From Oscheius tipulae (Eukaryota > Nematoda > Chromadorea > Rhabditida > Rhabditidae), in NCBI GenBank assembly GCA_037178975.1, contig JASJZH010000005.1, positions 1,426,001 to 1,490,000 of the forward strand: a stretch of 64,000 bases of DNA, in the 5' to 3' direction. Each line of letters opens with the position of its first letter. The stretch's first letter is position 1. A program made the translations under genes and the position numbers. Positions 52,321-64,000 of this stretch are shown here, one piece after another. Below the pieces are notes generated by a model that was given only the letters and a program-made list of their open reading frames with translations, was not told the DNA's origin and did not search any database.

Positions 52321-54400
52321 CATAATTTGGAAAAGAAGCCAACTATTCTAGCCTTATAAAAAAAACCTCTGAAACATATTACTCAATTTTTTCTTTCCTA
52401 GAAAGTATGAAAATCCAACAGAACATGTGTTCCAATCCTTTTTCGTTCCCTCGTTTTACGACCCATAAAGGTATCCGGGTGTTCCAATTATAAAATCAGG
52501 AGATTGGTCATGGTGGTAAGATTGAACAATCTTTCACATAGCAAAGGGTCAACCTTTTTTCTCCCGTTCTCCTTTTGTAGTCTGGCATGTTTGCCAGAAC
52601 AATCCACGATTCTTTAATTAGGTCTGACTCTCTTTAGTTCACCCTGCTGAATTTAGCGTGTTTCAAAGGATACATATAGGTTTTCCTTTTTGCTGGGAGC
52701 TGTTCACACGTACATCTCCTTGACAAAAAAGGCATATAATTTTCAGATGTGATGCTGGTCGGTCGTGCCTTTGCCAAGCGGCGCCAATCTGCCGCTCCGG
52801 CGCAACATCAGAGGCAGAGAAGAGGTAGGTATATTTTTTTGTTAGAAGAAAATAGAGCTGAGAGAAAAATAATTGTTTCTACTGTACGTCACACAAACAA
52901 ATCTCTCTGTCTGGCTTCCATTCATATGGTGAAACAAAAGTGGAAACAACTTTTTCCTGAAGGAGAAGAAGTAGTTTTCAGTAAGAGAACGTGAAATGTA
53001 TAAAGGAAGAATTATATTTGAGGAAACGTGTTATCCATTAGGGATAAGCTGCTTCGGCCGCTATCTACTAATCAAACTTGAAACATTTCTAGGTCAAGTG
53101 CTCTTTTGGTTTTGACTGTGTCAAACATCTTTCACTCCTTTACATGGAGTTTTTGCAACCGCAGCATACCAATAACAAAATATTGCAAAACTTTCCCTAT
53201 TTGAAAAGTTCTTGAAACAAATGTATCGAGTATTTTGGTCTTTTGACTCCCCCGTACTTGAAACATTTTGGCTCTCATAACCTGCTGCCACCTATATGTC
53301 TGCAAGCTGTGATAGTATGGGGAAATTACCTAGATAATAGATTCAAAACACTATCTAGAATCCCTAAAATTCACCTAGAGTTTAGGACAACATGAGTTGA
53401 ATTTCGAAACAGTGGTGCTCTCTTTAGCGGAGGTTAAAACTATTGACCCAATAGTCTCCGGTCAATAGCAAATCTGAAACATTTTTTTCTATCAGTTTCG
53501 ACTTCTCCTGCATTGGTGAACCATTAGTGAGGTTCCCGTGAGGATTTTTGATAGTCCAAAATGTACCAGCTCTTTTTTATATCCTTTCATGAAAAAAATC
53601 CTAAAACTCATGCCAGCCTTTGTTTTTTGTTTGGAACTGCGCGTTCTAATATGAGACAGACAGAATTTAGAGCGTGTATATAGCATGAGTAAACGGTCAG
53701 GTGTCAACACCAAAATAATCTGAAACATTTTACTATTGTCTCCATTTCTCTCCTATCTCGCGTCCTTCATCTGCCAGTCCCGTTGAAGAGGCTCATATCC
53801 ATGGACAGACCACTCCATTCCGGGGTTAGCCTCAGAATGTCACGGAATCGAGCTTTTTCTACGGAGCTTTCTATCATTCTATGTTAAATTTTTTTTGTTT
53901 TTTTTCAGAACCACCTTGAGCGAATAACTTTTTTTTTCCAATACTTCAGTCACCAGTGAAACATTTGACGCGGAAACTTTTGCAAAGTTTTGGATCCAAT
54001 TTTACTTCGTGAGAAGAGTTTCATTCAGAAAACTAATTTTGCTGCCCATATCGACATCGATCTCCTTTCTTACTGAAGCGCAACGGTGTGTCTATTTGTT
54101 TGTGCGTGGCCAATTGTAGACGCTAAGGAGTTGGACGCGAGGGACCGGGGGTACGGATTCTGCCCGGAGCCAAAATTTTCGTAAAGTACCATTTTGTAGA
54201 TAATTCTAGCTGAGAAGGAGTTCCAAACACTGAAATATAAAAATACAGGTATATGTTTTTATTGAAACACAAAAGATAGCCTTGCCACTTTGGATACAAA
54301 ACGTAGTCAAATGGTTTCTTGTTTACTTCGAATGTTTTAACTTTCCTATCTAACAATGTTACCTTAGTGTTCGAGTAGCAAAAGCCTTAAAAACTTCATT
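52321..54400. other. no recognised gene; run of minus-strand TGTTTCA motifs
   Basis: No gene seen. Eight of the nine successive TGAAACA sites of the run 52930-54656 lie here, all in one orientation, at spacings of 46 to 387 bp. The dispersed repeat copy 3 is at 54057-54110. Confidence 0.55.
54057..54110 (+). repeat. dispersed repeat ACTAAAGCGCARYGGTGTCC, copy 3
   Basis: TCTCCTTTCTTACTGAAGCG, CAACGGTGTGTCTATTTGTT and TGTGCGT. See copy 1. Confidence 0.55.
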
Positions 54401-54412
54401 TCAACAACATCA

Positions 54413-54812
54413 TTGTCCGAGATCGAGATTATCCTTTTTCTCCGAATGTTTCGTGTTTCCTATAAAACAAAGTTGGTCTTTGGTGAACCACTTCGATTGC
54501 GGTTTTCGTCTCCAAAAACACTAGAATTTCCAAAAGAAAATGATCCGAACATCGATGCGTCGACCCCTGAACCGTCTCCCATCGAAAGCCAACTTGAAGC
54601 CGTTGCCGAAGAGAAAGGCTTCACGTAAGCTATAAATGGATAAGAAAATTGAAACACGAAACTTTCCAGTGAAAATGTACTATTTTCAGACAAGCCGGCC
54701 CCGAAATCTCGAACAAATACAGATGAGGAAGCTACTTCGACTGCTCACGCCGAATCACAGGCTTTGGAAGCTCCCAGAACGGCCTACGATTTTCCGTCCA
54801 TCGTCCTGGAGG
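54413..54812 (+). CDS. possible two-exon gene fragment, unknown
   Basis: Exon one: LVFGEPLRLRFSSPKTLEFP, KENDPNIDASTPEPSPIESQ and EAVAEEKGFT, then GTAAGC. After TATTTTCAG a second stretch reads KPAPKSRTNTDEEATSTAHA and ALEAPRTAYDFPSIVLE up to GTAATT. The two frames do not join cleanly (phase mismatch), so this may be decayed or wrongly spliced here. Acidic, low-complexity; no family. Confidence 0.3.
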
Positions 54813-57775
54813 TAATTGTCTCGATAATGTCTCTGTCTCCCTGTCCCTCGAACTCTGTTTCTCTTTCTCCCTGCTCTCTGTCTCACCCGTAAAGATTCGG
54901 TTCTCATGGCACAAATTTCTAATCTTCTAGCAGTAATTGTCGGAATCTGAATCAATCAGGAAAGAATTTCATGACTCTTCTCGTAGAAGGTGAGATAAGA
55001 AATAATAGGAAAGACTGAGTCGATTGTAGGAAATGCGCAGACAAGTGATTTTTCCAATTATGCTATCGGTCTTTGTCTCTGTCTAAAATGTTTCACGTGG
55101 ATGGTATAGATACCATTTCAGCGTGGTAAGCATTATACGCAATCTCTGGTGTTGAAAACATAACACGTAATCGAAGTTGTAGCTCTTTCCGAATTGCGGT
55201 TTCGGAAGAAGAGGCCATCAATGTGAGAGAAAACTGCAGAAGAAGATCATGATTGAGAAGAAACATTTTGAACGCTATGAAATGGAGCACCAACTTTCTT
55301 TTTTTCCGTATACTGTAATATCCACCACGTTTTGTTGCAAAATGTGTTGTTTCTCTAGCTAATCGTATATTTTTCTAATAATCTTGATAGCTATCTCAGT
55401 CTATCGAAGTGATTCTACTTCAAAACTTACGACCGAAAACATTATAGCTGGCTCTCGTATCCCGAACCATTCACTTTTTTCGTGTTTCACAAACGAGTCA
55501 TACTGGTTGAATAGCACAAAATTAGTTTAGATAGTTTCACTCTTTCACCTTTTCCTAAAAGCTACGTCCATGTTATGCAGACAAGTGTCCAAACTTTGAT
55601 GTTTCAATATACACGTTTTTCCACTTCCAAAATTGTCGCTACCTTCGTCGAGATTCGAAAATTGAACATTGTCCCTATAAAACGCCTAATACGACTGGCG
55701 TCGCTCATCAAATCCTAGTCGCCCACCTGTCCCCCCTTGTCCCTTTTCGGGGGCCTTTCCCGCTCGACCGGAAGGGCGCGGGAGCCTCGCAAAGTGTTGT
55801 CGCCATTGTTGGAGACGTAGCTCTTGAAGAGACACAATTGATTCCGGAGGGGAGCCGTCGTCCTTGGACCCTTACCTTCCACCGCAGAATTCATATTCAT
55901 GTAGTCTTCTCTCTGTCTCTCTTCCTGGAACAAGACTTTGGACTAAGGGAGCCAATAGACACCCCCACGGTTCTGAAAATTACCCAAATCTCGACTTTTC
56001 TTCGCCTTTGTTTATTTGTTTCCCTGTCCTGCAGCTCATCTATTCATAGTCCACGGCTCTGGATTTCGCATTTTGGTTTGACCTTCAGCGATAGCGATCT
56101 GAAGTAGATGTGAGCAATCTCCTGATGGTGGTTGCTGGTATTCATATAAACTTATGCTAGTACATACTACAATATTGAACACAACGGTATATCGGACGAT
56201 AACAGTCAATGGTATTTGCGCTTTGAAGTTTTTTTTTGTAAAACAAGCTGACTTGTTGCAACACTATTCACCATACCATTTTCGTAGAAAGTTTTTTTTT
56301 TATAAGTTTTCGAGTTCTACACTCTTTTCCGATCTACGTTTTTATTGTTGCACTCCATCATTGTCTCAAACCTACTTCTCGTTACCAACCAACCCTAAAA
56401 CAATTTTTCGGCTGGAAAATATTCAAAGGGATTTCAATTTCTTCTCCACTTGCAGTGGGTTACTATTCGAATAGCTTGTATATAGAAAAATTGAAGCAAT
56501 GAAGTTACCAAATTCAAAAATGTGACAGCTCCAGATTACTTTCTGGTAGAAAGTATCTATCTTTTCGCCATCACCCTCTCCTACTCCAATGTGAACCAAA
56601 GTTGTTTCCAAGAAACATTTGATGTTCCTTCGAACAATACCAAAGAGCTTCCACTACTTTTCGTTATTATTTCTCTCTGTGCCCCTCCTTTTCTGTGTGA
56701 CGTTCCGGGCCCTCCCGTTACAACTTTCAAATTGCTCTCCTGGGACATAGACGGCGGGATGAAGAACGGAGAGAGAGGGGACATCCCTCTCTCTGTCTCG
56801 TGTTTTCAAATATGCGTCCTCCTTCCAATTCATAGCCCCCTTCCGAGACTCTTCCGGGACTTTCCTTTATTAATTTGGAGGTAGGAGAAGATGTATTTTA
56901 GTCATTTAGGGTGAGAAAGTTTCGAAATTTACAGTTTCAGTTCTCCCTGTTTGGGGTTCAATCAGTTTTTGTTTCACTGTTCCTATATCTAAAGTTCTTG
57001 AATGAACTTTTTGATTGTTCTTCAGTTCCGGCTTCCAAAAACTTCTTATCTACAATGCAAGAATCTAGTTTAAACGAATAGCACCCCACTCCACAGGGCT
57101 TTTTTTTTCGAGCTTATATCTACTTTTCGATCAAAATGGCACCTTTCTTCGGGTTTTGATTGATAAGTTATCCTGTAGTCTTCGCGAAATACTTTGCGTT
57201 TCATCTTCTTTCTATATACTGAGATTTCAAAAGTTTTCTCAGTTTTGAGTGGCCTTCCATTTCCACAAGTTTTCTTTGGCACCTTACATTTCCATTCTGA
57301 CAAAGAGGAATCGGGTGTTCCACCTTCAGCTTTTTACATAGTGCATCTTTTCAAATTTAGTCGTTTTTGCCTATATTCCATCTCAACAATGAGAAAATTT
57401 CCTTCAGACCGTATGGAAATCGATTCAATAAAGTTGCAACAAAAAAAATTGTTTCAATCGTTGCTCTTACACAACGGATTCAATGTATCGATGGGCCCAT
57501 TATCAATAATTGAAACACATCTATAGCCCACGGCCCAAAACCCAGTTAACTCATTCCAAAAAAGGAATCCTTCCTCGTCTCCTCCTGCTCCCCGGATATC
57601 AATTTTTGCCTGTCAATTAGTGGATGTGGAAACTCGATCCTTGACTAACAACTCGAGTCTCTCCCCTCGAGCCACATGCGTACTCGTCTCTCTCTCTCTC
57701 TCCAGCTGCCACGTACCTTTTCGGGTCTTTATTGTTTCACTATTTTTTGATTTCTTAGGTTAGAAAACAGGCCAT
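54813..57775. other. no recognised gene; run of plus-strand TGTTTCA motifs
   Basis: CTGTCTC-rich stretch at 54820-54890 and CT repeats at 57685-57705. Five successive TGTTTCA sites in plus orientation (55089, 55483, 55600, 56970, 57450). Open frames at 55838-56107, 56522-56884 and 57194-57526 are not recognisable. Confidence 0.5.
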
Positions 57776-60467
57776 ATGAATATGGAATTTTACAACTCAA
57801 AGTACGGTAGTAGCCATCCCTCATGTTTCAGTTTGTATTTTTCATCAACTAACAAGACCCGGATCACAGTCAGTCGAGACAGTGAGGCTAGGTTAGTATT
57901 ACTTGAAACAAAGAAGACTAAAACAGTGCTCGGAATCCATTTTCTTTTTTATGCCGAAAACGACGAGTTTAGCACACGAGCTCTCAGTCCAGTCTCCTAC
58001 TAACTATGAAGCAAAAAAGTCAGAGTACACGATTTTCAACATAGATTTTCTAACAAAGAAAACTGTGTACTATTGGGAGACGGTGAGGGGAGCTAGGTAG
58101 GCTGTTTTGAAATCGTTTCGTTTACCGTTTTTATGAGCGAGAACAGTGAAAGGCTGAAACAAAAATGTTACTAATGCTTCGTCTCTCGTCCAAAATTTCG
58201 TGCTCTTCTCGTTTCCCTTTTTTCGTCTCCTTCTAAAAACTTTGGCTTTCACTCAATCTATAAGAATTGGAAGTTTTTCGTATTTTGTATTTATTTTCAT
58301 CCCTTCTATCAACAACTTTAGGCATCCCGCCGAGCCTCTCTCTACCCCACCTACCACCAGCAACACTATTCCGTTCCTGAGCAGGAAGAAGATCAGGGTC
58401 AAGTCTTCACCAGTCCACAAAGAAGAAGGTGGGTATAGAAGAATCTTTAAAGAGTGAATAAGGGTGAACCTAGAATTTTATAATTTTCGTAGTGAGTAGT
58501 AGCACTCCCTGAAAGGCATTGAAAAGTAGCATACCTTTTATTGTTTCAAGATGTGGATATAGGTTCTAGTCTATTTCGTGAGCAAAAATGTTGCAATGTC
58601 CGCTGGCTGCACAAAAATGCATTTTCAAAGGGAAATCTGGAAAAGGGATACAAGAAAAACTAGACCATCATTTTTTTTTGTTTTATTGTGCGGGTATATG
58701 TTCTAGACAATTTGATAAAAGATATTGCCTGGCTCGAATCAGTATAAACTTTGAAGGGAGACGCGTAATTTCGACAGTGAAATTGAAGAACTTGTTTGTT
58801 GCAAGCCCTCTCGCCTAAATCCAGGCCTCTTTTCGCCCACTGTGATTATTGTCTCTCTGTCTTTCCGTCTCTCTGCCTTTCTGTCGCAGGCTCCCACACT
58901 TCCCCCGAACCCTAATCCTAGCCCTCTTTTCGCCATTACCTTCCTTCGAAACAAAACTGATCGCCGATAGGCATCTTTTAATCCTCAGGCCATTGATTCC
59001 AGTTTCGGCACTCTCTTCGCTCTCGTTATTATGTTTGTCTTAGTCCCAAATTGATGAGAGAGCACTCTCTTTTCCACCAAAAATGAGGACAGGCTACTCT
59101 CGACTGGAAGAAAATCCAGGACAGAGACTTGTCAATCCTGTACTCGGGTGTCTCAATCCGGCACAATTGCTATTCCTACCGCCGCCGGGCTATGAGAGGT
59201 GGGTTTGGTACAGAAATAGAGATTTGGCCGAGTCAAACGGCAGTCCGAAAAAAGATTTGTTCAAATTTTGTGAAGGACGCTATTAGCGAAGCAGGTGACA
59301 TAAGCTTGTCGCGAATATATATAAAGCTGGTAGTTGAGGATCAAGAATGTTTCACTGTGCCTTCAAACGTTTGACTGCAACAGAGCTTCAATTTATTGGA
59401 GTATTAGAGTTTTCAAACAATTACCATCTATGACTCATGGGCTTTTTTGTAAGGCTGCACAGGTCATCAACCAATTGTTGAGTCATATTCCTTTCCGATA
59501 TCTATTCCTTCCATGAAACAAGAAAAGCCAAATGGGTAAAACCGGCGATGTGGTACTTTTTAAAGACGTAAACTCTTGATTCTGAGTAGTTCAGCTATCC
59601 AGAACTGAGAAAATCGAATGAACGGGAAGATAACTTATGGTACCAAAAAGGCCCTACCATTTTCAGAGTCGTAGATGTCTCTGATCACAAGACATGTGCC
59701 CTGTTGATGGCCAGAATGAAGGAAGCCAATCGCCAGCTGCCCTCTCCTAGCGGGTTGGTTTATTTCTTTTCCTGCCCTGACGAAACGTATAGTAGAATCT
59801 TTGTAAAAGATGAAGTCTTCACAGTTCCATGAAACATCAAACATTGAAAAGGTATAAAGTGGAAAATGTTAAAATTAGGTTTTACTGGGACTATAAATTG
59901 GGAGAAACTATAAAAAGGTCCTAAGAACCTGGACTGAGTTTCACAACAAAAAAGACGCAACAGATATACTACAAACATTCGGAGTGTTTTCACATTTTGT
60001 AGGTTTTCTTGTTGCATCGTCTCCTTACTGGCAATCTCTGAGTTCAGTTACAGATGTCCTGGTTCTTTCAATATTGTGACAATGAAATTCCTGGCACTAG
60101 TAGCCAACCATTCCCTCAGTCGTTGAAATAGGCGACACATCGAGTTTGTAGGAGGGAGTGTATCTTGGTAATAGTTACGAATACTATCACTGTCATTGTG
60201 TCTTTCTGTCTCAATTTTGCTAGTACCCCCTCCCAGCATGTAGGAAAAAACTTCTCCTATTAGCACAACGTTTCACAAATTTTTTTGAAACCGGTTACAA
60301 AACATGTGATTTCCCCCAATAAAAGAGATCTATAAAACCTTTCACTTTCAACCTATTCTTCTTTTGCTTCAAGCAGAAAGTCAAGGTGACAAGAAGAGAA
60401 ACAAAGAGTCAGGAAGCCAGCGAGATATACAGAGGGAGAAATTTTCCTTTTATCAACATCTTTTCTA
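57776..60467. other. no recognised gene
   Basis: Twelve TGTTTCA/TGAAACA motifs in mixed orientation. CTGTCTTTCCGTCTC-type stretch at 58852-58885. Short open frames only. Confidence 0.5.
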
Positions 60468-60567
60468 GCATTGAAGGCTTTGGAACCTTCAACTATTGGC
60501 GCTGAAACAAAACACATGGAAATTAGATAAACAGTAGGGCCGTCGACAGACGGCGGAGCCGGTTGGT
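60468..60567. repeat. dispersed hairpin-bearing repeat, copy 2
   Basis: Second copy of the repeat at 37403-37530. The inner stem GCCGTCGACAGACGGC is at 60539-60554 and is identical to copy 1; the outer stem is weaker here. CATGGAAATTAGATAAACAG precedes it. Confidence 0.55.
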
Positions 60568-63488
60568 ATATATTCATAAAATAACAAATTTCTACTATAG
60601 ACTCAAGAAACGACGTGCTTTCCCAGAAAGAGTATCACGTTCACATCCTCTATTTTCTCTCTCCTCCCCTAATCGTCTTCTTCCGGCTCGAGGGGTCCGT
60701 GTGTTGCCTAGATTCGTGCTTTTTCAAGGACAGCACACCTCTTTGCATCCTCGAAAATGTCCCTTCTTGCAAAAACAAAAACCACGTGGGATGAGACAAT
60801 CAAAGACCTTTGGGTAGCCTAACGATGTTTTTTTCTCTTTTTCTATCCAAAAAGGATGGCTGGGGACGACCTCTCGTTATATTTCCTCCCATTTTGCATT
60901 GCAGCATTGTTCCCCAGGGAGACCGGAATCTGTTCCCTATATTATTTCTGTTCTTTTTTGACTTTTTATGTTTCAAGATCGCTACTTGGTACCTTCGACT
61001 CACTCTCCCGTATTATCTCCTTTATTCGCATAAGGTTCCTTCCTGTAATACCTCGCAAGGTTTACGATGTCGGTCTATCTAGAGAGTGGGAACAAATATG
61101 ATTCTCCACTAGTCTGCAATGCTCTTTAGACTGTTTCCTGCATAAATTTAGATATTATCCTTCAAATTTTTGTTCTCACCTTCTATACAGTTAAAAAAAA
61201 TTGTTAAACGTCAAAAAACCGCATTGCCGACCTCGAAAACGGGGGAAAAAAAAGGAAAAAAAAACAAAATTTCGAGCATCTCGCCAGAATGAAAGCGCGG
61301 CGCGCCCTGGAATTGTGGCGCCGCGTCAGCAAGTCTGCTTACAGTTTTCGTTCTTCTCTCCTCTCATTTTAAAAAAATCGCTTTTTTTTTTTTTTTGGAA
61401 CAACGATGTACTAAACAGATTCTTCAAAACGTCTTATCCCACCACCTTGAAACATTTCTCGCCTTGTTTCCCCTCTCCTCTTTTAAGTAATGCCCCCCCC
61501 CCCCCCCCACCAAATAACGCGATATCTCGTGAATTATGTCACGTCTAAATGCGTCGAAAACGACGTGTGTGTTCGCTTTCGCCTAGACCTTCCAAGCAAT
61601 CAGAGTTCGATAATTTATTTATCCCCCAGAGCTCAACTACGTTCTTGCATAGTTGACCGGTGTCAACCTCTAGCTTCTTTTCTGTCCTAAAGACCCTTAG
61701 TGTTACCCTTATTTTCACTGGACAAATGTCGAAGACAATTGGGTGTCAAGAAGGTGGTATATGACAGAGACTAAGCCTTTCTGATCGTTCCTCGAAAGGT
61801 GATGCAGTAAACAGCGTTTGTGTTTTCCACAAATGAAGATGAAGAGATCTCATGTCGCTACCATCCGCTTCTCTTTATCCAATACCGACTTACCAGGGAT
61901 GGAAAACTCGGCCGGTAAGACCTGGTGGCGCACTGTTTACAAAACTGGCCGACGTTTCGGCCTGGACTTACAGAGTCAACCAGGATACTGTACTTGTCTT
62001 TCCAAGGTATCGAAGCTGTTAGATTATGTGTGCAAACCCGAATCGACGTGGAACCAAAAATGACAGTAGCTCGATGGTTTATAGAGTCGTTAAAACACAT
62101 TTGACAAAGAAAGATGGCATTTTACGAGATACAAAGTTTGAAGCAGACCCATTGTTTTGTAGCTTTCCTATAGTAGAACACAGTGCATTCCTATGGTCTA
62201 GTCAATAGATTACCCTATTTCTTCTTATATAAGCACCTCCTTCCGTAAGCAACACGCAATTACGTATTCGCGTTTTTCGGCGTTTTTCTGACTTTCCGAT
62301 GCAGTGCCCGTGGACTGCTCTACAGCTTTGCAGACATCAGAAAGTCTGAAAAATAACGTCTTTTTTTAACGTAAGGCATTGCTTATTTTGCTCCAGTCTA
62401 ATCATTTCACAAAGTGTTCATAAGAAAAACCGTGTGCTAGACGTCGCTAGATAGAACTTTTTGCGGATTTTTCAGTTTCGATGAAGGGCAATAGAACCAT
62501 GAAAATGTTACATTTTTGTCTTCTGACATTTTTTAGCTTCACGAAGTGTTTGTAAGACAAACGATTATGATGTGCTATCCCTCTTTATGACACCTCCGGT
62601 AAAAAAACACCCAGTTTGTTCAGTCACTAGTTTGTTTTTGAAATGATGATTTGGATAGAAACAAAAAAGAACGCCAGTACGAGAGCATTGCTGGAACACA
62701 GAAAAATTGTTCTAGGAACTCAATGAAAAGTACGAAGCAGTTCTGATGCAGCGTTTTCTCGAAAATCAACCTATACACTCTTGGCGTCTTTTTTGCCCAA
62801 GATAGGCATGCATCGAAAGAAGCTCCGGCAAAAATGACACCGACGAGTACCAGTTCAAATTCGACAAAAACGCTGCACCAGTTTTGCGCTTTCGACTCGA
62901 GCGCCCATTATAGTCTCTAGTTCGTCCTCTGTTTTCAAATAAGGGAAGCTCGATCCATCAATTATGGATGAACTGGGGGACTCCCTCGAGTAGTGAGTGT
63001 GGTACTCAAACTGCACATGGATAGGGGGAGGATCCCTATTTGGGGGAAAGGGGATTAGTTGGGCTGCAGACTGAAAAGTTCTTTGTCTTTATAAACTGGA
63101 TTTTTTCCAATATTCCAATGTTTCAAGCATCCGATGTTTTAAGTTCACGGTATAGTTTTCCTTGACAGGGTCAATAGTTTGTAGTACCAGGATCCTCTTC
63201 ATGTCACAGCCATCTATCATCCGGTTACGGTTTTTCTTACCAGCCTATCCCAAAAGCACATAATCAGATTTCATCTGCTCTTTACGTTATATGGTATCCT
63301 TGAAGCACGAACGAATCTTGTTTGCTCAGCCAGCAGAAAGTTGAGTTTTTTCGTTCGTGTTGAGACCCATTTACTTATGTAACCTTCCTCAGTCTCAAAA
63401 CACCGCTAGTACATATTGGTATGCATAAAATTGCGGATCAAGTGTACAATGTGTAGGTTACTATAGCAACTTTTCTCTTACCCTCTAC
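60568..63488. other. no recognised gene
   Basis: Contains a C16 run (61493-61508) and motifs at 60969, 61448 and 63119. TTTTTT- and AAAAAA-rich stretches flank 61190-61400. Small frames at 61818-62063 (NSAGKTWWRTVYKTGRRFGL) carry no recognisable domain. Confidence 0.5.
61493..61508 (+). repeat. C16 homopolymer
   Basis: Sixteen C residues (G16 on the minus strand), following TAATG and followed by ACCAAAT. Confidence 0.95.
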
Positions 63489-63812
63489 TTGAAACATACA
63501 ACTTTTGCTAGAGCCGAACATCTTTCCCAGTCCCAAAAACATATCCTATTTCTCCAAATAACCCAAAATGCAAATGATAGCTGCATTGCCCCCCTCTCAA
63601 GACGTGATTTTCAATTAACTCCTCAGTGTACAGCGTGTAAGGAGGCCTTCTCTCTCCTCTCCCTAGAAGAAGCGAAAATTGCTCTCTGCTTCCCTTCTCA
63701 AAGCTCCCCGGAAATTCGCTATTTTCTCAACACTCTGATACATAAGTGTCTATTTGTAGAAAGTGACGAGGGCCTTGTTTTGGGAGCTGCCTTAATAGAG
63801 GTTCAGTCCTAG
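63489..63812 (+). CDS. open frame, unknown
   Basis: 107 codons: SRRDFQLTPQCTACKEAFSL, LLSLEEAKIALCFPSQSSPE and RYFLNTLIHKCLFVESDEGL. The CTACKEAFSLLS segment and the even composition look protein-like. It begins at a TGAAACA motif. No family recognised. Confidence 0.25.
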   Translation: MKHTTFARAEHLSQSQKHILFLQITQNANDSCIAPLSRRDFQLTPQCTACKEAFSLLSLEEAKIALCFPSQSSPEIRYFLNTLIHKCLFVESDEGLVLGAALIEVQS

Positions 63813-64000
63813 AGACAAAGACATTTCTTCTTTCCTTAGTATTTTTGTTTCAAGATGTCTATAAGAGGTACCGTTTTCTTGTTCACAATTGTTGCTCCGA
63901 AGAAAAAAGTTCAAACTTCTCCTATCTTTTCTTTCTGTATATTTCAGATTTTGCTTTAAGTCAACTTGAAAGATCTATAAGTCTGACTGTCGACTTTCTT

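Larger units (their letters stand above)
40122..63852. promoter_or_regulatory. candidate 21U-RNA (piRNA) cluster: dispersed TGTTTCA motifs
   Basis: Hand count of the exact 7-mer TGTTTCA on either strand. Minus strand (start of TGAAACA): 40122, 41097, 41481, 41730, 41988, 42109, 42287, 42625, 43133, 45295, 45724, 48044, 51164, 52370, 52930, 53079, 53213, 53259, 53475, 53721, 53957, 54263, 54650, 57511, 57904, 58155, 59514, 59830, 60503, 61448, 63490. Plus strand: 41139, 43144, 45558, 46155, 51309, 52659, 55089, 55483, 55600, 56970, 57450, 57733, 57824, 58542, 59348, 60969, 63119, 63846. That is 49, against about ten in the first 40 kb. Most are preceded by A/T pairs and followed by A or G (AAATGTTTCAAG). 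In C. elegans the Ruby motif CTGTTTCA (core GTTTC) sits about 40 nt upstream of each 21U-RNA. That small RNAs start here is inference. Confidence 0.6.

Noticed and set aside
40122-63852. TGTTTCA motifs as mere TTTCAG splice acceptors
   Set aside because: Only a minority are followed by G and lie before an open frame; most continue TTTCAA, TTTCAC or TTTCAT, and both strands are used without coding context.

Overview
The window looks like nuclear DNA of a nematode or nematode-like invertebrate. The evidence is short introns (mostly under 100 nt) with GTRAGT donors and TTTCAG-type acceptors, eukaryotic protein kinase and ankyrin genes, and a transposon set typical of nematodes: RTE-like and CR1-like LINEs, a DUF1759-type BEL/Pao gag, DD34E Tc1, DD37D maT, hAT, Helitron helicase fragments and several MITE families. 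It is not bacterial, although one gene family here (SecA-like) has bacterial ancestry. Genus and clade cannot be set from the sequence alone.

Layout, 1-40 kb: decayed host genes heavily cut by transposons. A C-type lectin-like fragment (minus) precedes a SecA-like motor gene (plus, 668-2788) that lacks its N-terminal nucleotide-binding part and has a frameshift and a stop. Downstream exons of the same or a neighbouring gene (3240-3610, 6597-8460) are split by an RTE LINE and a solo LTR. A second lectin-like copy, a CR1-like LINE carrying a foldback MITE, a CHFR-like RING gene (minus), a maT transposon and a Helitron helicase fragment follow. Then come a protein kinase gene (minus, 19369-21204, one premature stop) with an inverted duplication of its upstream exons, a hAT transposon, RTE fragments, a third lectin-like copy, a decayed ankyrin array, a Tc3-like fragment and a second Helitron fragment. 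Last is a large ankyrin array plus a well preserved kinase gene (minus, 30808-37303) separated by a complete Tc1-like element. This part ends with a 5'-truncated RTE and a second maT.

Layout, 40-64 kb: gene-poor sequence with a very different character. About 49 copies of the 7-mer TGTTTCA (either strand, usually WWTGTTTCARR) are spread through it, against about ten in the first 40 kb. This is the core of the Ruby motif that drives type I 21U-RNA (piRNA) genes in nematodes, so I read the region as a candidate piRNA cluster. It is interrupted by a young 4.1-kb gag-only BEL/Pao-like LTR element (46435-50560, LTRs identical by eye, 5-bp target duplication), and it holds a degenerate array of a roughly 33-bp CCCGTACC-containing unit. 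The few open frames here are unrecognised.

Most calls come from reading motifs by eye. Exon edges were chosen from splice consensus plus frame continuity, and the region-level claims need the searches named in each finding.
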